A stretch of DNA of 6,227 bases, from assembly GCA_026985685.1 (NCBI GenBank), contig JALSQA010000470.1, positions 1-6,227 of the forward strand, in the 5' to 3' direction. The notes under the pieces were generated by a model. It did no database searches and was not told the DNA's origin. It saw only the letters and a program-made list of their open reading frames with translations. Every line of letters starts with the position of its first letter. Within the stretch, counting starts at the first letter, position 1. The DNA is from Campylobacterales bacterium. Its GTDB lineage: Bacteria > Campylobacterota > Campylobacteria > Campylobacterales > QNZT01. The position numbers were made by a program, and so were the translations under genes. This document shows, piece by piece, positions 5,652 through 6,227 of the stretch.

Positions 5652-6227
5652 TTATAGGTATGTGGGAAGCATTTCTACTTTTATGTGACCACTCCAGTCT
5701 TTTGCCTGTATCTCATAAGTTCCGTCTTTGATGGGAATATTGATTTTTGTATTGCCTAAATATGATTTTTTACCAATTCCATCATGGACATGGTATTTTA
5801 CACTATTGTCTATCTCATATCCTGCAAGATTTATAGTAAGTGCTTGTTCATCTTTTAATATATAGTCATCATAAATCATTTGGTTCATTAACTGTTTTTC
5901 ATGATTTCTTTTATATCGACGAATTGGTAATCTTCCACTTTCATATGTTTGCTCGCTGATTGCATCTTCTATGTTCCATTTTTCCTTCACAAGTGGAGAA
6001 AAAACTTCACTACTAAATACTATCTCAGCTCTTTTATTGAAATAATTTGTATGTTCATGTATATCATCCACAGTTGCGTCTATTAGTGTTACTTTTATAC
6101 GTTTATGTGGCAAAAAAAATGTGGCTATATTTGCCCAGGCTCCTAGATCTTTTTTGATGCCAAGGTGTGTTTGGTGAAAGTAGGTATGAGATGGTTGCTG
6201 ATTGTGAAAAAGAGCACTTGGTGAAAA
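5652..6227 (-). CDS. Hypothetical protein, partial (N-terminus beyond right edge)
   Basis: The reading frame is open from the right edge of the window to the TAA at 5654-5652, giving 191 residues without a start. A TTG at 6113 could be taken as a start, but the frame continues upstream with ordinary protein sequence (for example KKDLGAWANIATFFLPHKR across that point) and no ribosome binding site precedes the TTG. I therefore treat the gene as truncated by the window. The part seen is rich in His, Tyr and charged residues and has no cysteine. The middle is probably helical (about EKWNIEDAISEQTYE through KQLMNQMIYDDYI). The C-terminal 60 or so residues alternate hydrophobic and polar residues (ALTINLAGYEID, KINIPIKDGTYEIQAKDW, HIKVEML), suggesting a small beta-sandwich domain. 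I recognise no family or catalytic motif. The leftward coiled-coil gene follows 43 bases later with its own promoter. Confidence 0.8.
   Translation of the reverse strand, partial: FSPSALFHNQQPSHTYFHQTHLGIKKDLGAWANIATFFLPHKRIKVTLIDATVDDIHEHTNYFNKRAEIVFSSEVFSPLVKEKWNIEDAISEQTYESGRLPIRRYKRNHEKQLMNQMIYDDYILKDEQALTINLAGYEIDNSVKYHVHDGIGKKSYLGNTKINIPIKDGTYEIQAKDWSGHIKVEMLPTYL

Noticed and set aside
6111..6113. TTG as the start of the rightmost leftward gene
   Set aside because: The frame stays open to the window edge with normal protein sequence and there is no ribosome binding site before the TTG.

Overview
The window is AT-rich chromosomal DNA that most likely comes from a member of the Campylobacterota (Epsilonproteobacteria), of the Sulfurimonas/Sulfurovum/Arcobacter kind. 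The main reason is a MutS protein that ends in an HNH nuclease domain. This MutS7 architecture is known from this phylum, from octocoral mitochondria and from giant viruses. AT-rich codon use and promoters built on a good -10 box without a clear -35 box agree with this. I see no sign of a mobile element, CRISPR array, rRNA or tRNA.

Layout. Positions 1-626 hold a leftward pair: a 41-residue single-pass membrane protein (626-501), too short for most gene finders, followed 20 bases later by folE (GTP cyclohydrolase I, 480-1), whose C-terminus lies beyond the left edge. The 159-base gap 627-785 is a divergent intergenic region with the mutS promoter. A rightward block follows: mutS7 with a C-terminal HNH domain (786-3728), a four-helix DUF420-type membrane protein (3822-4277) and an orphan lipoprotein (4331-5095). 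The latter two each have their own extended -10 promoter, so these look like separate transcripts rather than an operon. Convergent to them are two leftward genes: a charged coiled-coil protein (5608-5111) with its own promoter, and an unrecognised protein (6227-5652) whose N-terminus lies beyond the right edge. Inverted repeats sit where the two blocks meet.

The most interesting point is the start of mutS. The first NTG codon in frame is a TTG at 906, but the reading frame is open and MutS-like for 40 codons before it. A good Shine-Dalgarno sequence and a -10 box point to an ATA codon at 786. Either this gene uses a rare AUA start, or the base is an error or a start-codon mutation.

The genes do not form one pathway. 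They are housekeeping (folE), genome maintenance (mutS7), a membrane protein possibly linked to respiratory oxidase assembly (DUF420), and envelope or unknown functions.
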